DNA from: an uncultured Oleispira sp.
Lineage (GTDB): Bacteria; Pseudomonadota; Gammaproteobacteria; Pseudomonadales; Oceanobacteraceae
Direction: 5' to 3'
DNA: 64,000 nucleotides
NCBI GenBank assembly: GCA_913061415.1
Contig: CAJXUD010000003.1
Span: 62,001-126,000 of the forward strand
The translations under genes were made by a program, and so were the position numbers. A model generated the notes under the pieces. It was given only the letters and a program-made list of their open reading frames with translations. It was not told where the DNA came from and made no database searches. Every line of letters starts with the position of its first letter. Position 1 is the stretch's first letter. This document shows positions 1-8,441 of this stretch, one piece after another.

Positions 1-1351
1 TTTTATTAATGTCTTCATTAAGGTCACTCAATCGCTGCTGAGCGGCATCATCCGTTTCTTTACGCAAGGCTTCACGCTCTATTTTTAACTGAATCAAGCG
101 ACGCTCTAATTTATCCATTTCATGAGGTTTGGAGTCAATTTCCATGCGGATAACCGACGCCGCCTCATCGATCAAATCAATCGCTTTATCCGGCAACTGA
201 CGATCAGGAATGTAACGAGTCGACAATTTAGCTGCAGCAATAATCGCGCTATCAGTAATCTGTACACCGTGGTGCACTTCATAGCGTTCTTTTAGACCGC
301 GTAAAATAGCCACTGTATCTTCTTCGTTAGGCTCATCAACGATGATCTTTTGGAAGCGGCGTTCAAGCGCTGCATCTTTTTCGATGAACTCACGATACTC
401 ATCCAGCGTCGTTGCGCCCACACAATGCAATTCGCCACGGGCGAGTGCAGGCTTCAACATATTGCCTGCATCCATTGCACCGTCGCCTTTACCTGCACCG
501 ACCATGGTGTGTAACTCATCAACAAAGACGATGATCTGGCCTTCGGCTTTCGCCACATCCTTCAATACAGACTTAAGGCGCTCTTCAAATTCGCCACGAT
601 ATTTCGCCCCTGCAATCAAGGCCCCCATATCTAACGAAAGAATGCGTTTATTTTTTAACCCTTCAGGCACTTCACCATTAATAATGCGCTGCGCGAGGCC
701 TTCAACCACGGCGGTTTTACCCACACCGGGGGCGCCAATTAATACTGGGTTGTTCTTAGTGCGACGCTGCAATACTTGAATCGTACGACGAATTTCATCA
801 TCACGACCGATCACCGGGTCGAGCTTATTTTGTTCAGCACGCTCGGTTAAATCAATACAGTACTTGTCCAATGATTGGCGATTATCTTCTGCGTTCGCGT
901 CGTTCACTTGCTCTCCTCCACGAATAGTATCAATGGCTTTATTTAATACGTCTTTATTCAGCCCTTGCTGCTTCATTAACTTGCCGACAGCACTTCTCTC
1001 TTCTAAAGCAACAATCAGAAAGAGCTCGCTCGATACAAACTGATCACCACGGCTCTGAGCCTCTTTATCGATAAGATTTAATAAACGCCCTAACTCAGGG
1101 GCAATTTGAATGCTGCCATCAGGTGATGCCACCTTTGGCTGATCATCCATTATTTGAGTCAATGCCTGTTCAAAGCCAGGCACCTGTATACCGGCTGTAC
1201 GTAAAACGTTACGTACCGTACTGTTGGTTTGCTGCAGTAATGCCAATAAAAGATGCACACTGTCGATTTGATTATGGTCATGCCCAAGCGCTAGGCTTTG
1301 CGCTTCATTTAAAGCATTTTGTAAGCTGGTAGTTAAACGATCCATTCTCAT
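1..1351 (-). CDS. clpB: ATP-dependent disaggregase ClpB, 5' part (runs off the window)
   Basis: Translating the minus strand from ATG at 1351 gives about 450 residues that begin [20 protein letters not shown] and follow E. coli ClpB closely. The Clp N-terminal repeat comes first. AAA+ module 1 follows, with Walker [19 protein letters not shown], the pore loop in [13 protein letters not shown], Walker [20 protein letters not shown] and the arginine finger in AALERRFQ. The start of the coiled-coil M domain is present, and the second AAA module lies left of the window. The family is a cytosolic hexamer that extracts polypeptides from aggregates with DnaK. A TAGGAG ribosome site sits just upstream of the start. 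An in-frame ATG at 1345 is an alternative, but the MRxDRL start is conserved in the family. Confidence 0.97.
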   Translation of the reverse strand, partial: MRMDRLTTSLQNALNEAQSLALGHDHNQIDSVHLLLALLQQTNSTVRNVLRTAGIQVPGFEQALTQIMDDQPKVASPDGSIQIAPELGRLLNLIDKEAQSRGDQFVSSELFLIVALEERSAVGKLMKQQGLNKDVLNKAIDTIRGGEQVNDANAEDNRQSLDKYCIDLTERAEQNKLDPVIGRDDEIRRTIQVLQRRTKNNPVLIGAPGVGKTAVVEGLAQRIINGEVPEGLKNKRILSLDMGALIAGAKYRGEFEERLKSVLKDVAKAEGQIIVFVDELHTMVGAGKGDGAMDAGNMLKPALARGELHCVGATTLDEYREFIEKDAALERRFQKIIVDEPNEEDTVAILRGLKERYEVHHGVQITDSAIIAAAKLSTRYIPDRQLPDKAIDLIDEAASVIRMEIDSKPHEMDKLERRLIQLKIEREALRKETDDAAQQRLSDLNEDINK

Positions 1352-1413
1352 CAATATGACTCCTAGATAACGATAATAAGAAGAATAGGAAGAAATTCTT
1401 TGTTCTGCTTTAG

Positions 1414-1441
1414 ATATGGTAATGAATTATTATTTTTCAAG
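1414..1441 (-). promoter_or_regulatory. Candidate sigma-32 (heat-shock) promoter of clpB
   Basis: On the minus strand CTTGAAA (1435-1441) is followed after 13 bp by TACCATAT (1414-1421). This matches the RpoH consensus CTTGAAA-N11-16-CCCCATNT well: the whole -35, and CCAT-T of the -10. It lies about 60 bp upstream of the clpB start, as expected for a heat-shock chaperone. Read by eye. Confidence 0.7.
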
Positions 1442-1855
1442 TAATTGTTATTTGATATGAGTCAATTTCATGTTTATTGCCCATTAAATTTTCTCCAATC
1501 CATAGCTAATCAATAGCTAACCTATAGATCACCTAAAGGTTGCTCCTAAACAACTAATATTAATGCTGGCTTAAAACCGTCATGAAGTTGGCCTAGAGTG
1601 ACGTATCATTTTCTGTCTAATGGCATAAAGTATAGATACGATAGTGATACGATTGTACCAGTCAAGATACTCTCCAAACTATCTACTTTTGCCAGTGGTT
1701 AAAATGAAATCAATACGAATAATAAATTTCTTTCACCTTGGTAATTAATGCACATTTAACGAGCTACCACCGTCATTAATATAAGTGTCGAAGAACTACT
1801 GTATTAATTGGAACTAACCATTCCTAGCTCAACATGATCATATAGGATAAACATT
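1442..1855. other. Intergenic region between divergent clpB and the Cys-repeat protein gene
   Basis: AT-rich and without a credible ORF or RNA gene. The only internal pattern noticed is a direct repeat GATACGAT at 1635-1642 and 1646-1653, 11 bp apart, which could be a regulator site. A TAGGATAAAC ribosome-binding stretch precedes the ATG at 1856. Confidence 0.4.
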
Positions 1856-3418
1856 ATGTTCCAACATACGATTAAGAAAGGAATCTATGCTTTATTGATA
1901 CTCGCGGCGTCACAAACTTGGGCAAGTAATTCTAATATTGATATTGCAGCAGACCCAAGCTTAGGCGCGATTAATCCAATAAACGTACAAACACTCACCG
2001 GTGAATCTGAAGGAAGTAAATTTTTATCTTTCACCGCCAGCATTCTGGAAACATTAGACAATAATATTGCGAGCACAATCTCTGACGTAACGGCCCCTTT
2101 TGAAGAATGGAGCTATAACCGCGGCATGGGAATATTACCCAATAGCTGCCAAGAAGGTTATTCCGCCAATAGTGGTATGTGTGCTCAAGACTGCCCCGCA
2201 GGTTTTGATTCAGTTGCAGGGGTTTGCTGGCAACAGTGCCCAGAAGGTTACTCCAATGGAGGTGCTTTTTGTACGCAATGGGGCTGGTTACCAAAAACAA
2301 TTACTAAGCAATCTTGGGTCCAATCAAGAGCCAGTATGACGTGTGAATCGAGTATGCAAAATGAGGCTGGCTTGTGCTATGAACCTTGTGCAGAAACCTT
2401 TACTGGAGTTGGACCTTTGTGCTTTGGCCAATTAGGGGGGTTAACCGATCAGCAACGCATTCTCGATCAAGCAGGTACTCAGCAAGCCGCTGCACTTGCG
2501 GCAACAGGTCAAGGAGGGATTGTTATCGGTGAAAATCAGATTCCCAAATTAAAAACCGACATGTCTTTCACTCCCATTGTCTGTGGCTTGGATTCGATTG
2601 AAGGTGCGTTTGGTTTACCGATTCCAGATCCTGTTAATATCGGCGGCAGTATTGTAAATGCAGCAGGAGATGGTATCACTGGCGCAATCTCTGATAGCAT
2701 CGCTCAAAATACCAATAGCGCTTGGTTTGTGCCTTCGCTTTCTCAAACTGTTTTATTTGATTTTTCTGCGGAAGCAAGCTGTGAAGATGACGGCACAGTC
2801 GCAACAGCCGCGCTTACGTTTAAGCCCAGTGTCACAGTGCAAGCCAGTACGCGTATGTTTGATACCGCATTGCATAACTTAACCGGTGTTGACGTAGGTA
2901 TTATGCAAGTTTCCCTTTACGAACTTATTCCTTTTCGCGTATACGGTACGGTTGGCACAACGCTAGGCGCTGATACAACCATCGCTTCAACCGTTGACCG
3001 TTCGCAACCCCCAGTCATCATCGATGGCAAACAGCACGCCAACTCAACTCGCTTAGATGTGCTTCCATTAATGGATATCTGGCTTTCATCTCAGGCTTAT
3101 ATTCGCATCACGAGTTTCTTAAGCTTTATTCCTGATCTATTGCAAGTAGGTGCTGAGTTCAAGTTGTGGGTAATGGAACTAGAACTCCCTTACTCACTAG
3201 AAGAAGGTGTGCGTAACGTTGCCGGAATGGATGAAGTCTACAAAGCTGAATCGCTGGAAACTAACATCGAATCTGGTCGTGGCTTTGTAAATACTTTCTT
3301 AAAAGTACTAGGATTTGATATTAATGCATTTGGGGATGATGCCGATGTCAACTGGGGCGGCGTTCGCTATCACAAGGTAAATTTTGCAACTGAAGAAGCC
3401 ACCGCAATCGCCTTGTAA
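1856..3418 (+). CDS. Secreted Cys-repeat protein of unknown function
   Basis: 520 residues. A signal peptide of about 23 residues ends near TWA-SNS. After a short Ser/Thr-rich stretch, residues 98-190 hold about five imperfect units of roughly 15 residues with the pattern C-x2-G-[YF]-x5-G-x-C-x3, for example CQEGYSANSGMC, CPAGFDSVAGVC, CPEGYSNGGAFC and CAETFTGVGPLC. The remainder (about 235-510) is predicted to be beta-rich and has few Cys. I do not recognise a named family. The Cys spacing suggests a disulfide-stabilised extracellular module, most like the short CP-G-Y/F repeats of protist surface proteins. It is followed by a strong hairpin and then by another exported protein on the same strand. 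Function unknown; export and oxidation in the periplasm are inferred. Confidence 0.75.
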   Translation: MFQHTIKKGIYALLILAASQTWASNSNIDIAADPSLGAINPINVQTLTGESEGSKFLSFTASILETLDNNIASTISDVTAPFEEWSYNRGMGILPNSCQEGYSANSGMCAQDCPAGFDSVAGVCWQQCPEGYSNGGAFCTQWGWLPKTITKQSWVQSRASMTCESSMQNEAGLCYEPCAETFTGVGPLCFGQLGGLTDQQRILDQAGTQQAAALAATGQGGIVIGENQIPKLKTDMSFTPIVCGLDSIEGAFGLPIPDPVNIGGSIVNAAGDGITGAISDSIAQNTNSAWFVPSLSQTVLFDFSAEASCEDDGTVATAALTFKPSVTVQASTRMFDTALHNLTGVDVGIMQVSLYELIPFRVYGTVGTTLGADTTIASTVDRSQPPVIIDGKQHANSTRLDVLPLMDIWLSSQAYIRITSFLSFIPDLLQVGAEFKLWVMELELPYSLEEGVRNVAGMDEVYKAESLETNIESGRGFVNTFLKVLGFDINAFGDDADVNWGGVRYHKVNFATEEATAIAL

Positions 3419-3451
3419 GCCAGCTAGTTTGTAGATTAGTTAAATAAACTG

Positions 3452-3496
3452 CTCACATAAAGCTCTTAGTTTTCGAAACTAAGAGCTTTATGTGAG
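3452..3496 (+). terminator. Perfect long hairpin after the Cys-repeat gene
   Basis: Two perfectly complementary 21-nt arms (3452-3472 and 3476-3496) enclose a 3-nt loop, followed by GTTTTATTATT. It lies 33 bp after the stop at 3418 and before the gene at 3550. A rho-independent terminator is the simplest reading, although the arms are unusually long. Confidence 0.7.
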
Positions 3497-3549
3497 GTTT
3501 TATTATTCACCGATAGCAATTTAATAACCAGCAATTTATAAGCAATCAA

Positions 3550-5229
3550 ATGAATATAATAAAAAAAATAATAATTTTTTTACTCTGCTCTTTTACTATC
3601 ATAGCGACGGGTTTCTACCTTTACATACAAACACTTCCTAGCGCACCACCGGATTTTATCGACAGTCGTGAATTAAACAATGCGGCTGCTACACCGTTTA
3701 GCTGCACCCATAAAACACAGTTCAATTATGCCTATCAGGTTCATGTAGACATCGAATCGATTATCAATGATAAGCAGGTATATCAGTCGTCACTTCAATT
3801 TAGAACACAACTCAGTCAAGCAAATGATGCCATTATTCGTGGGCAAACTAGCCAAATTCTAATCAACGAAGGCCAAGGCAACGTTGATATACAAGATGTC
3901 TATTACCTCAGCCGAGTTAATCCACAACCCTTCGCTCTCTTCACCGCCTTTAATGATTTAGGCTTACCAGAAAAACACCCAATGAAAATTATTGGCCAAC
4001 TATTAAAAGCACTTTCTGTCGGTAAAGAAGGAAAAAAATATCACTTTTCTTACGACTCTATGCAGCGTACTTATAGCTATCAACATAACCATAAAGCCGT
4101 TAATCGTAGCGCAAGTATAACAACCGCTAACTTAAGCAAGATGACTTCCAGCTTGCAAATGACCACCCCTAACACAGCCACGAATAACAGCTGGGAAGTA
4201 GTTTTAGGTGGTGACTGTATGCCGCTTTCTTTAGCATCAGAAGAACGACAAGGCATTTCTGCTGCAGGGCATACAGGTTATATTCGATTTTCAATTCATG
4301 CCAAAAAGATAACGCCCTATGCCGACTTATCCAATCTTAAACTTACCAATTTTACCAATGTAAATAATCTATGGCAGGTTAAATCTATTGCCGCGGAGAA
4401 CTTTGAAAAAAGGGTAGAAAATGAAGAAGAGCTTTGGGCCATTATCGCGAGCTTTTCTAGCAATAAAAACAGCGCCCAACTGATAAAAGCCGCCGATTAT
4501 TTAATCGACTACATCTCTGCAGAGTCGTTAAGCGATGTATTAATCAAAGATAATATGAGTGATAGCGAAAAGCGAGATATTGCCTTTGCTTTAAGCTTAT
4601 CGGGCCACCCAAGTGCTGAAAATTATCTCATTAACTCTTTAGAGCAGCTCACAGAAAATGGGATTAAATGGGATATTAATCACGATCTACAAAAGGTACG
4701 CTTAATGGTTGCCCTATCCGGTAACGGCCAAGTGAGCGAATACGGTTTTCAGGCACTTTCAAGACTTGCAGCCGATACCACCGAAAGTAACAATATTCGA
4801 AATAATGCATTAATTAATCTTGGGTCAAGTTTCCAACAAATGGAAAATCAAGGTCATACTCCATCTGGGCTATCGGATCAACTCACGGCAACGTTGGCTA
4901 AAGCATTAACTGAAGATCAAGCCTCATCGGCAATCCTAGCCGCAGGTAATGCAAAATTAACCAAACTTGATGATGCAATTGTTTTAAAGTTAGCATCAAA
5001 CAATAGCAAAGAACGCTACGCAGCAGGAACCGTACTTGCGCGCAATCCTCAACACACAGATACACTACTTAAGCACCTTGCGAATGAGCCATCCAACCTT
5101 GTTAGCTATGCGATTCTCACAAACCTAGAAAAAGAACAGCTATCACCTCAGCAGATTTATACTCTAGAAGAAATTGCCAATAACAGCAGTAAGGATCTAG
5201 CACACGTTATTAATCAGTTGATCCCGTAA
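3550..5229 (+). CDS. Membrane-anchored protein with beta-rich N-half and HEAT-like helical C-half, unknown function
   Basis: 559 residues. Residues 5-27 form a hydrophobic signal anchor (KKIIIFLLCSFTIIATGFYL), so the rest should be periplasmic. Residues about 45-275 look like antiparallel beta structure (FNYAYQVHVDIES, GYIRFSIHAKKI) and contain two Cys (in FSCTH and GGDCMP) that may pair. From about 290 to the end the pattern is amphipathic helical, HEAT/armadillo-like (IAFALSLSGHPSAENYLINS, SAILAAGNAKL, RYAAGTVLARN). A beta barrel followed by a helical superhelix is the plan of the N-terminal module of large lipid-transfer proteins (vitellogenin type), but that likeness is by eye only. It probably works with the upstream exported Cys-repeat protein; function unknown. 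Confidence 0.7.
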   Translation: MNIIKKIIIFLLCSFTIIATGFYLYIQTLPSAPPDFIDSRELNNAAATPFSCTHKTQFNYAYQVHVDIESIINDKQVYQSSLQFRTQLSQANDAIIRGQTSQILINEGQGNVDIQDVYYLSRVNPQPFALFTAFNDLGLPEKHPMKIIGQLLKALSVGKEGKKYHFSYDSMQRTYSYQHNHKAVNRSASITTANLSKMTSSLQMTTPNTATNNSWEVVLGGDCMPLSLASEERQGISAAGHTGYIRFSIHAKKITPYADLSNLKLTNFTNVNNLWQVKSIAAENFEKRVENEEELWAIIASFSSNKNSAQLIKAADYLIDYISAESLSDVLIKDNMSDSEKRDIAFALSLSGHPSAENYLINSLEQLTENGIKWDINHDLQKVRLMVALSGNGQVSEYGFQALSRLAADTTESNNIRNNALINLGSSFQQMENQGHTPSGLSDQLTATLAKALTEDQASSAILAAGNAKLTKLDDAIVLKLASNNSKERYAAGTVLARNPQHTDTLLKHLANEPSNLVSYAILTNLEKEQLSPQQIYTLEEIANNSSKDLAHVINQLIP

Positions 5230-5252
5230 ACTAAATGCAGAGCTGCTAAAAT

Positions 5253-5285
5253 AAAGGGGCTTATGTGCTTAGCATAAGCCCCTTT
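5253..5285. terminator. Bidirectional terminator between convergent genes
   Basis: 13-nt arms AAAGGGGCTTATG (5253-5265) and CATAAGCCCCTTT (5273-5285) with a 7-nt loop, A-rich on the left and T-rich on the right. It sits between the stops of the plus gene (5229) and the minus gene (5295). Confidence 0.85.
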
Positions 5286-5294
5286 TATTGTGAA

Positions 5295-6377
5295 TCAGCG
5301 AGTGATGGTTTGTTGATGTGCAATATGATGTTCGCCATCAGCATTGACTAAGTATGCCGTACCGCGAAATTCATTTCCTTCGATTTCTATATAATAAAAA
5401 CCTAACGTTTCATCCGCTTGCCAATAAGCTTCATTACGATCGGGGTTACTAAAGGTGCGTGTCTTTGCACCTGCCCCAGATACCATATGGAAGGTTTTTC
5501 CGCACGACGATACCGGCGCTAGCCACTGCATATCATGATCATGACCTGCAATAATCACATCTACTCGGTTACACACTTCCTGTTCAAGAAAATCTTGATA
5601 AACTCCACCTAAGCCAGCAACATAATCATACAGACCCGCATTACCATGACTCCCATTTGAAATATAAGGATGGTGAGCAAAGGCTATTTTCCAAGCCCCT
5701 AGAGAAGACTTAATGGTTTCATCAAACCAAGCAGCCTGCTGTTTTTTATACGGCAGCTGCCAGTATTTTTGATCAATGTCAGACAGCGCCGCGAGCGGGT
5801 TAGAATCCAAAGAAAAGAAATCAACCAAAGGCACGTTTTTGGTCAAGCTCTCGGTTTCGGTCAAGCTCTCGTTTTCAGTCAAAGGGGCGCTGAAATGATA
5901 ATACCGCGCAGGCATGTTCCACTTTTCACTAAAACGGCCTTCTTTATAATGGTAATCAACCTGAAGTTCACCCTTGGTATTATCTAAACCACCGCCGGCA
6001 AAATACGAATTATCATGATTACCCAAAGTCATATAAAAAGGCATATTCAGGTTCTGATACGGTTTTTCGAACTTATCCAGCCACTGCACATCATCAACCG
6101 AATCAACCCCCGCTTCATATATATTGTCACCCAGACCCAATGCAAAATCACAGCCTCGTATCGCACACACAGATTCAATCGCACCGGCTACCTGATACTG
6201 CCCTTCTTTGCCCGTTCCAGTATCGCCAACCGCAATAAAGCGGACTATTTTTCCTGCTACGGGGGTTACCTCGACACTATCTTTGGGGGTATTCGACATG
6301 GCTATTGCTTGACCTGCGAACATGCCTGCTAAGATTGGCAATAGTGTAAAAGGTCGCTTCATACTGTATTTCATCAT
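5295..6377 (-). CDS. Purple-acid-phosphatase-like metallophosphoesterase, exported
   Basis: 360 residues with a signal peptide ending near QAIA-MSN. All metallophosphoesterase blocks are visible: GDTG (Asp52), GLGDNIY (Asp84), LGNHD (Asn120-His121), AHHP (His235/His236) and AGHDHDMQW (His279, His281). GDN-I/F-Y together with GHDHxxQ points to the tartrate-resistant/purple acid phosphatase (type 5) branch, which uses a dinuclear metal centre to hydrolyse phosphomonoesters. A periplasmic role in phosphate release is likely (inference). Residues 165-180 (LTENESLTETESLTKN) come from an 18-bp tandem duplication in a loop. ATGs at 6377, 6374 and 6362 all give a signal peptide; the exact start is uncertain. 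Confidence 0.9.
   Translation of the reverse strand: MMKYSMKRPFTLLPILAGMFAGQAIAMSNTPKDSVEVTPVAGKIVRFIAVGDTGTGKEGQYQVAGAIESVCAIRGCDFALGLGDNIYEAGVDSVDDVQWLDKFEKPYQNLNMPFYMTLGNHDNSYFAGGGLDNTKGELQVDYHYKEGRFSEKWNMPARYYHFSAPLTENESLTETESLTKNVPLVDFFSLDSNPLAALSDIDQKYWQLPYKKQQAAWFDETIKSSLGAWKIAFAHHPYISNGSHGNAGLYDYVAGLGGVYQDFLEQEVCNRVDVIIAGHDHDMQWLAPVSSCGKTFHMVSGAGAKTRTFSNPDRNEAYWQADETLGFYYIEIEGNEFRGTAYLVNADGEHHIAHQQTITR
5841..5876. repeat. 18-bp tandem duplication inside the phosphatase gene
   Basis: Units GGTCAAGCTCTCGGTTTC (5841-5858) and GGTCAAGCTCTCGTTTTC (5859-5876) differ at one base. They encode a repeated TE-x-E-SL segment in a surface loop, and the reading frame is kept. Confidence 0.8.
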
Positions 6378-6630
6378 GCTTTGCTCCTGCTGCTGTATTT
6401 TGTAACTCTATCGGTGGCATTACTCTGGGCCAGTGTCTCTTCTTCTAGACAAGTGCTTTGATAGTAGTAGCGAGTTATTACAGCTTTGTTATTATTAACT
6501 ATTATGTCTTTAATAGAGAAAAAGAGAACATTGGAATAATGCGCTCTTATTTAGGTACGATTATACCAAGTCTAATTTAGGCGGCTTCGACTTTACTAGC
6601 AATAGCTCCACCCCAAAACCCTACACCAAT

Positions 6631-7095
6631 TTGAGCCAATGTATGCAGTACCTGCCAGCCTCTTGCCAACAACTGAATCAGTTTTATAAACAGAACAAAG
6701 ATAAAGCCAGAGCCAAACCTCAAGACTTTATGTACGCTGCCATTAACGATGAAGGCGAAACGTGTGCTGTTTTAAGGTTGCTACGATACGATATAAGTTA
6801 TGATACAAGTTTCGATATTAGTTACGATACGTTTTTATTTCTACGCAGTGTATTAACCGCCCGCGACCATCGTGGGCAAGGTATTGCGTCTAACTTAATT
6901 CTTCATGCTCTGAAGCATTACGAAGTACCTATTTATACCCTACCAACACCTTTAGCGACTTCTCTTTATCTGCGGCTGGGATTTGAGCCTATAATAACGA
7001 AAGATATTCCTGCCCCGTTATTAGCCAGCTATCGGCGCTTTAGGCATGGAGATAAAGGCGCTAGGGTCATGGCGATTAATACTCGACTCGGGTAA
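6631..7095 (+). CDS. GNAT-family N-acetyltransferase
   Basis: About 150 residues. The acetyl-CoA-binding motif A, RDHRGQGIASNLILHALK, follows a beta strand (FLFLRSVLTA). The C-terminal strand and helix PLATSLYLRLGFEPI are typical of GNAT enzymes, which transfer acetyl from acetyl-CoA to an amine; the substrate is unknown. A small repeat YDISYDTSFDISYDTF sits just before the motif. The open frame begins with TTG at 6631 (MSQC...); an ATG at 6643 is as plausible and neither has a strong ribosome site. The next gene begins about 60 bp downstream and may be cotranscribed. Confidence 0.85.
   Translation: MSQCMQYLPASCQQLNQFYKQNKDKARAKPQDFMYAAINDEGETCAVLRLLRYDISYDTSFDISYDTFLFLRSVLTARDHRGQGIASNLILHALKHYEVPIYTLPTPLATSLYLRLGFEPIITKDIPAPLLASYRRFRHGDKGARVMAINTRLG
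6790..6837. repeat. 24-bp imperfect tandem repeat inside the GNAT gene
   Basis: Two units, 6790-6813 and 6814-6837, encode DISYDTSF and DISYDTFL. The duplication is in frame and lengthens the segment before the core beta strand. Confidence 0.65.
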
Positions 7096-7156
7096 TATGC
7101 CGCCATCATTAATTCCGTTAAGAATTTTTACTTCAAATCCATATAGGGCGTACCCC

Positions 7157-7648
7157 ATGGCTAAACAAAATCGTTTAAGTACCGTTGTTAATACCTTCCA
7201 AAAGCTTCCTGAATCACTTCGATCTTTTGCGTTGTCTAAGGCGATGGGCCGTGTTGTTAAATATGCAGGAACGTCTGGTCTTCGTTTCGAGAAGCTAACG
7301 CCGAATGAATGTATTGTGGTTATCCCTAATCGTAAAAAAGTTCAGAATCACATTGGCAGTGTTCACGCAGCGGCCATGGGTTTATTAGCCGAAACAGCCA
7401 CTGGTTTTATGACAGGACTTACGGTTCCAGATAACCGCATCATCGTGATCAAGTCGATGAACTTAGAATATTTAAAGCAGGCTTCTGGTGATATGACCGC
7501 CGTCGCATCGTTCAGTGACGAACAGATAGAGTTTATTAAAAATACCGAAAAAGGTGATATTAATGTACCTGTTGTTATTACCGATGCTAACGATGTAGAA
7601 ACCGTTAAGGCAACAATGATTTGGGCTTGGGCACCAAAGCGCAAATAG
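7157..7648 (+). CDS. DUF4442 hotdog-fold thioesterase-like protein
   Basis: 163 residues from ATG 7157. It matches the DUF4442/PaaI-like hotdog pattern: an N-terminal helix region, then NHIGSVHAAAMGLLAETATG, the typical N/H-x-x-G-x-x-H-x-x-A helix in which active-site residues sit, followed by beta strands (IIVIKSMNLEYLKQASG, VPVVITDANDVETVKATMIW). The family is related to acyl-CoA thioesterases; the true substrate is not known. The frame stays open upstream to 7046, overlapping the GNAT gene, but AGGG upstream of 7157 and the family length favour the downstream start. Confidence 0.85.
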   Translation: MAKQNRLSTVVNTFQKLPESLRSFALSKAMGRVVKYAGTSGLRFEKLTPNECIVVIPNRKKVQNHIGSVHAAAMGLLAETATGFMTGLTVPDNRIIVIKSMNLEYLKQASGDMTAVASFSDEQIEFIKNTEKGDINVPVVITDANDVETVKATMIWAWAPKRK

Positions 7649-7674
7649 CCTTAGCGTTATTTTTGACCCGATAC

Positions 7675-7706
7675 AAAAAAGCCGCAACTTTCATTGCGGC
7701 TTTTTT
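7675..7706. terminator. Bidirectional rho-independent terminator
   Basis: AAAAAAGCCGCAA (7675-7687), loop CTTTCA, TTGCGGCTTTTTT (7694-7706). Symmetric A and T runs serve both the plus thioesterase gene and the convergent minus MvaT-like gene. Confidence 0.92.
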
Positions 7707-7728
7707 AATGGCTAACGTTAATGGCGAG

Positions 7729-8196
7729 TTAAACTTTCCAAGTACGTACCGTCTCAAAACCATATTCGTTGATCCAGTCTTCTAGCTGACGTGGATTACG
7801 CTTAATTTTCTCAATAATTTCATGAGTTGCAGGGTTTTTATAGCGCCCTACTTCAAGTTTCGGCTTAGGCAATGTGGAGGTTTTCTCTTTTTTACCTTCT
7901 TTACGTGCTTCTTTTTTAAGCACTTTTTCGAAATGTTTTTTTAAAGTCTCATAAATCCGGCCAGGTCGGTCATCCTGCCCCAACGCCTCGATCCAACTAA
8001 TGATTTGATCGCCGCGAGAAACATAAAGCTCCGCTTCTGTAAGGGCCATGTTGTTGCATAAGCGTTTAATTGTTTGATCAAATTCGACAAAACCTTCGAT
8101 TTTCTTTTCTTGATCAAGCTTTAATTGCTCCAACTCTGCAATTTTTTTCTTATGTAATTCAATTTCTTTATCAAGTTCTTGCTGAATTGCGCGCAC
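7729..8196 (-). CDS. MvaT/H-NS-like nucleoid-associated silencer
   Basis: 155 residues. The N-terminal half is a long coiled coil (QQELDKEIELHKKKIAELEQ), suited to oligomerisation. The C-terminal RYKNPATHEIIEKIKRNPRQ and LEDWINEYGFETVRTWKV match the DNA-binding domain of Pseudomonas MvaT/MvaU (YKNP-T-GE-IE...LKEWK-x-YG-x-E-x-V-x-W). MvaT proteins bind AT-rich DNA and silence foreign genes. This one is longer than MvaT (about 124 residues), with a Lys-rich linker near 105-115. The start is GTG at 8196 with TAGGAG 5 nt upstream; the overlapping ATG at 8198 is out of frame. Family assignment by motif, moderately sure. Confidence 0.75.
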   Translation of the reverse strand: MRAIQQELDKEIELHKKKIAELEQLKLDQEKKIEGFVEFDQTIKRLCNNMALTEAELYVSRGDQIISWIEALGQDDRPGRIYETLKKHFEKVLKKEARKEGKKEKTSTLPKPKLEVGRYKNPATHEIIEKIKRNPRQLEDWINEYGFETVRTWKV

Positions 8197-8441
8197 ATTA
8201 ACTCCTAATAATTGATTATTTCAAGCGTAATAGTCTAAATTTTGACAAAATTATACTCAGAAAGCGCTTTATTGAAAGCGGATTGTCCTGAACACATAAT
8301 AATCTGATTTTTACTAGTATTTAAGTGTTGTTTCTTTTCTTCCTGCGCTAAAGTCTTATTTATACTTTTTTGTCTACTCAGTCTATTAACTGAGTGATCT
8401 CTAGGGTAGAATTCGCGCGTTTTTCATCCGACGGAGGAGTT

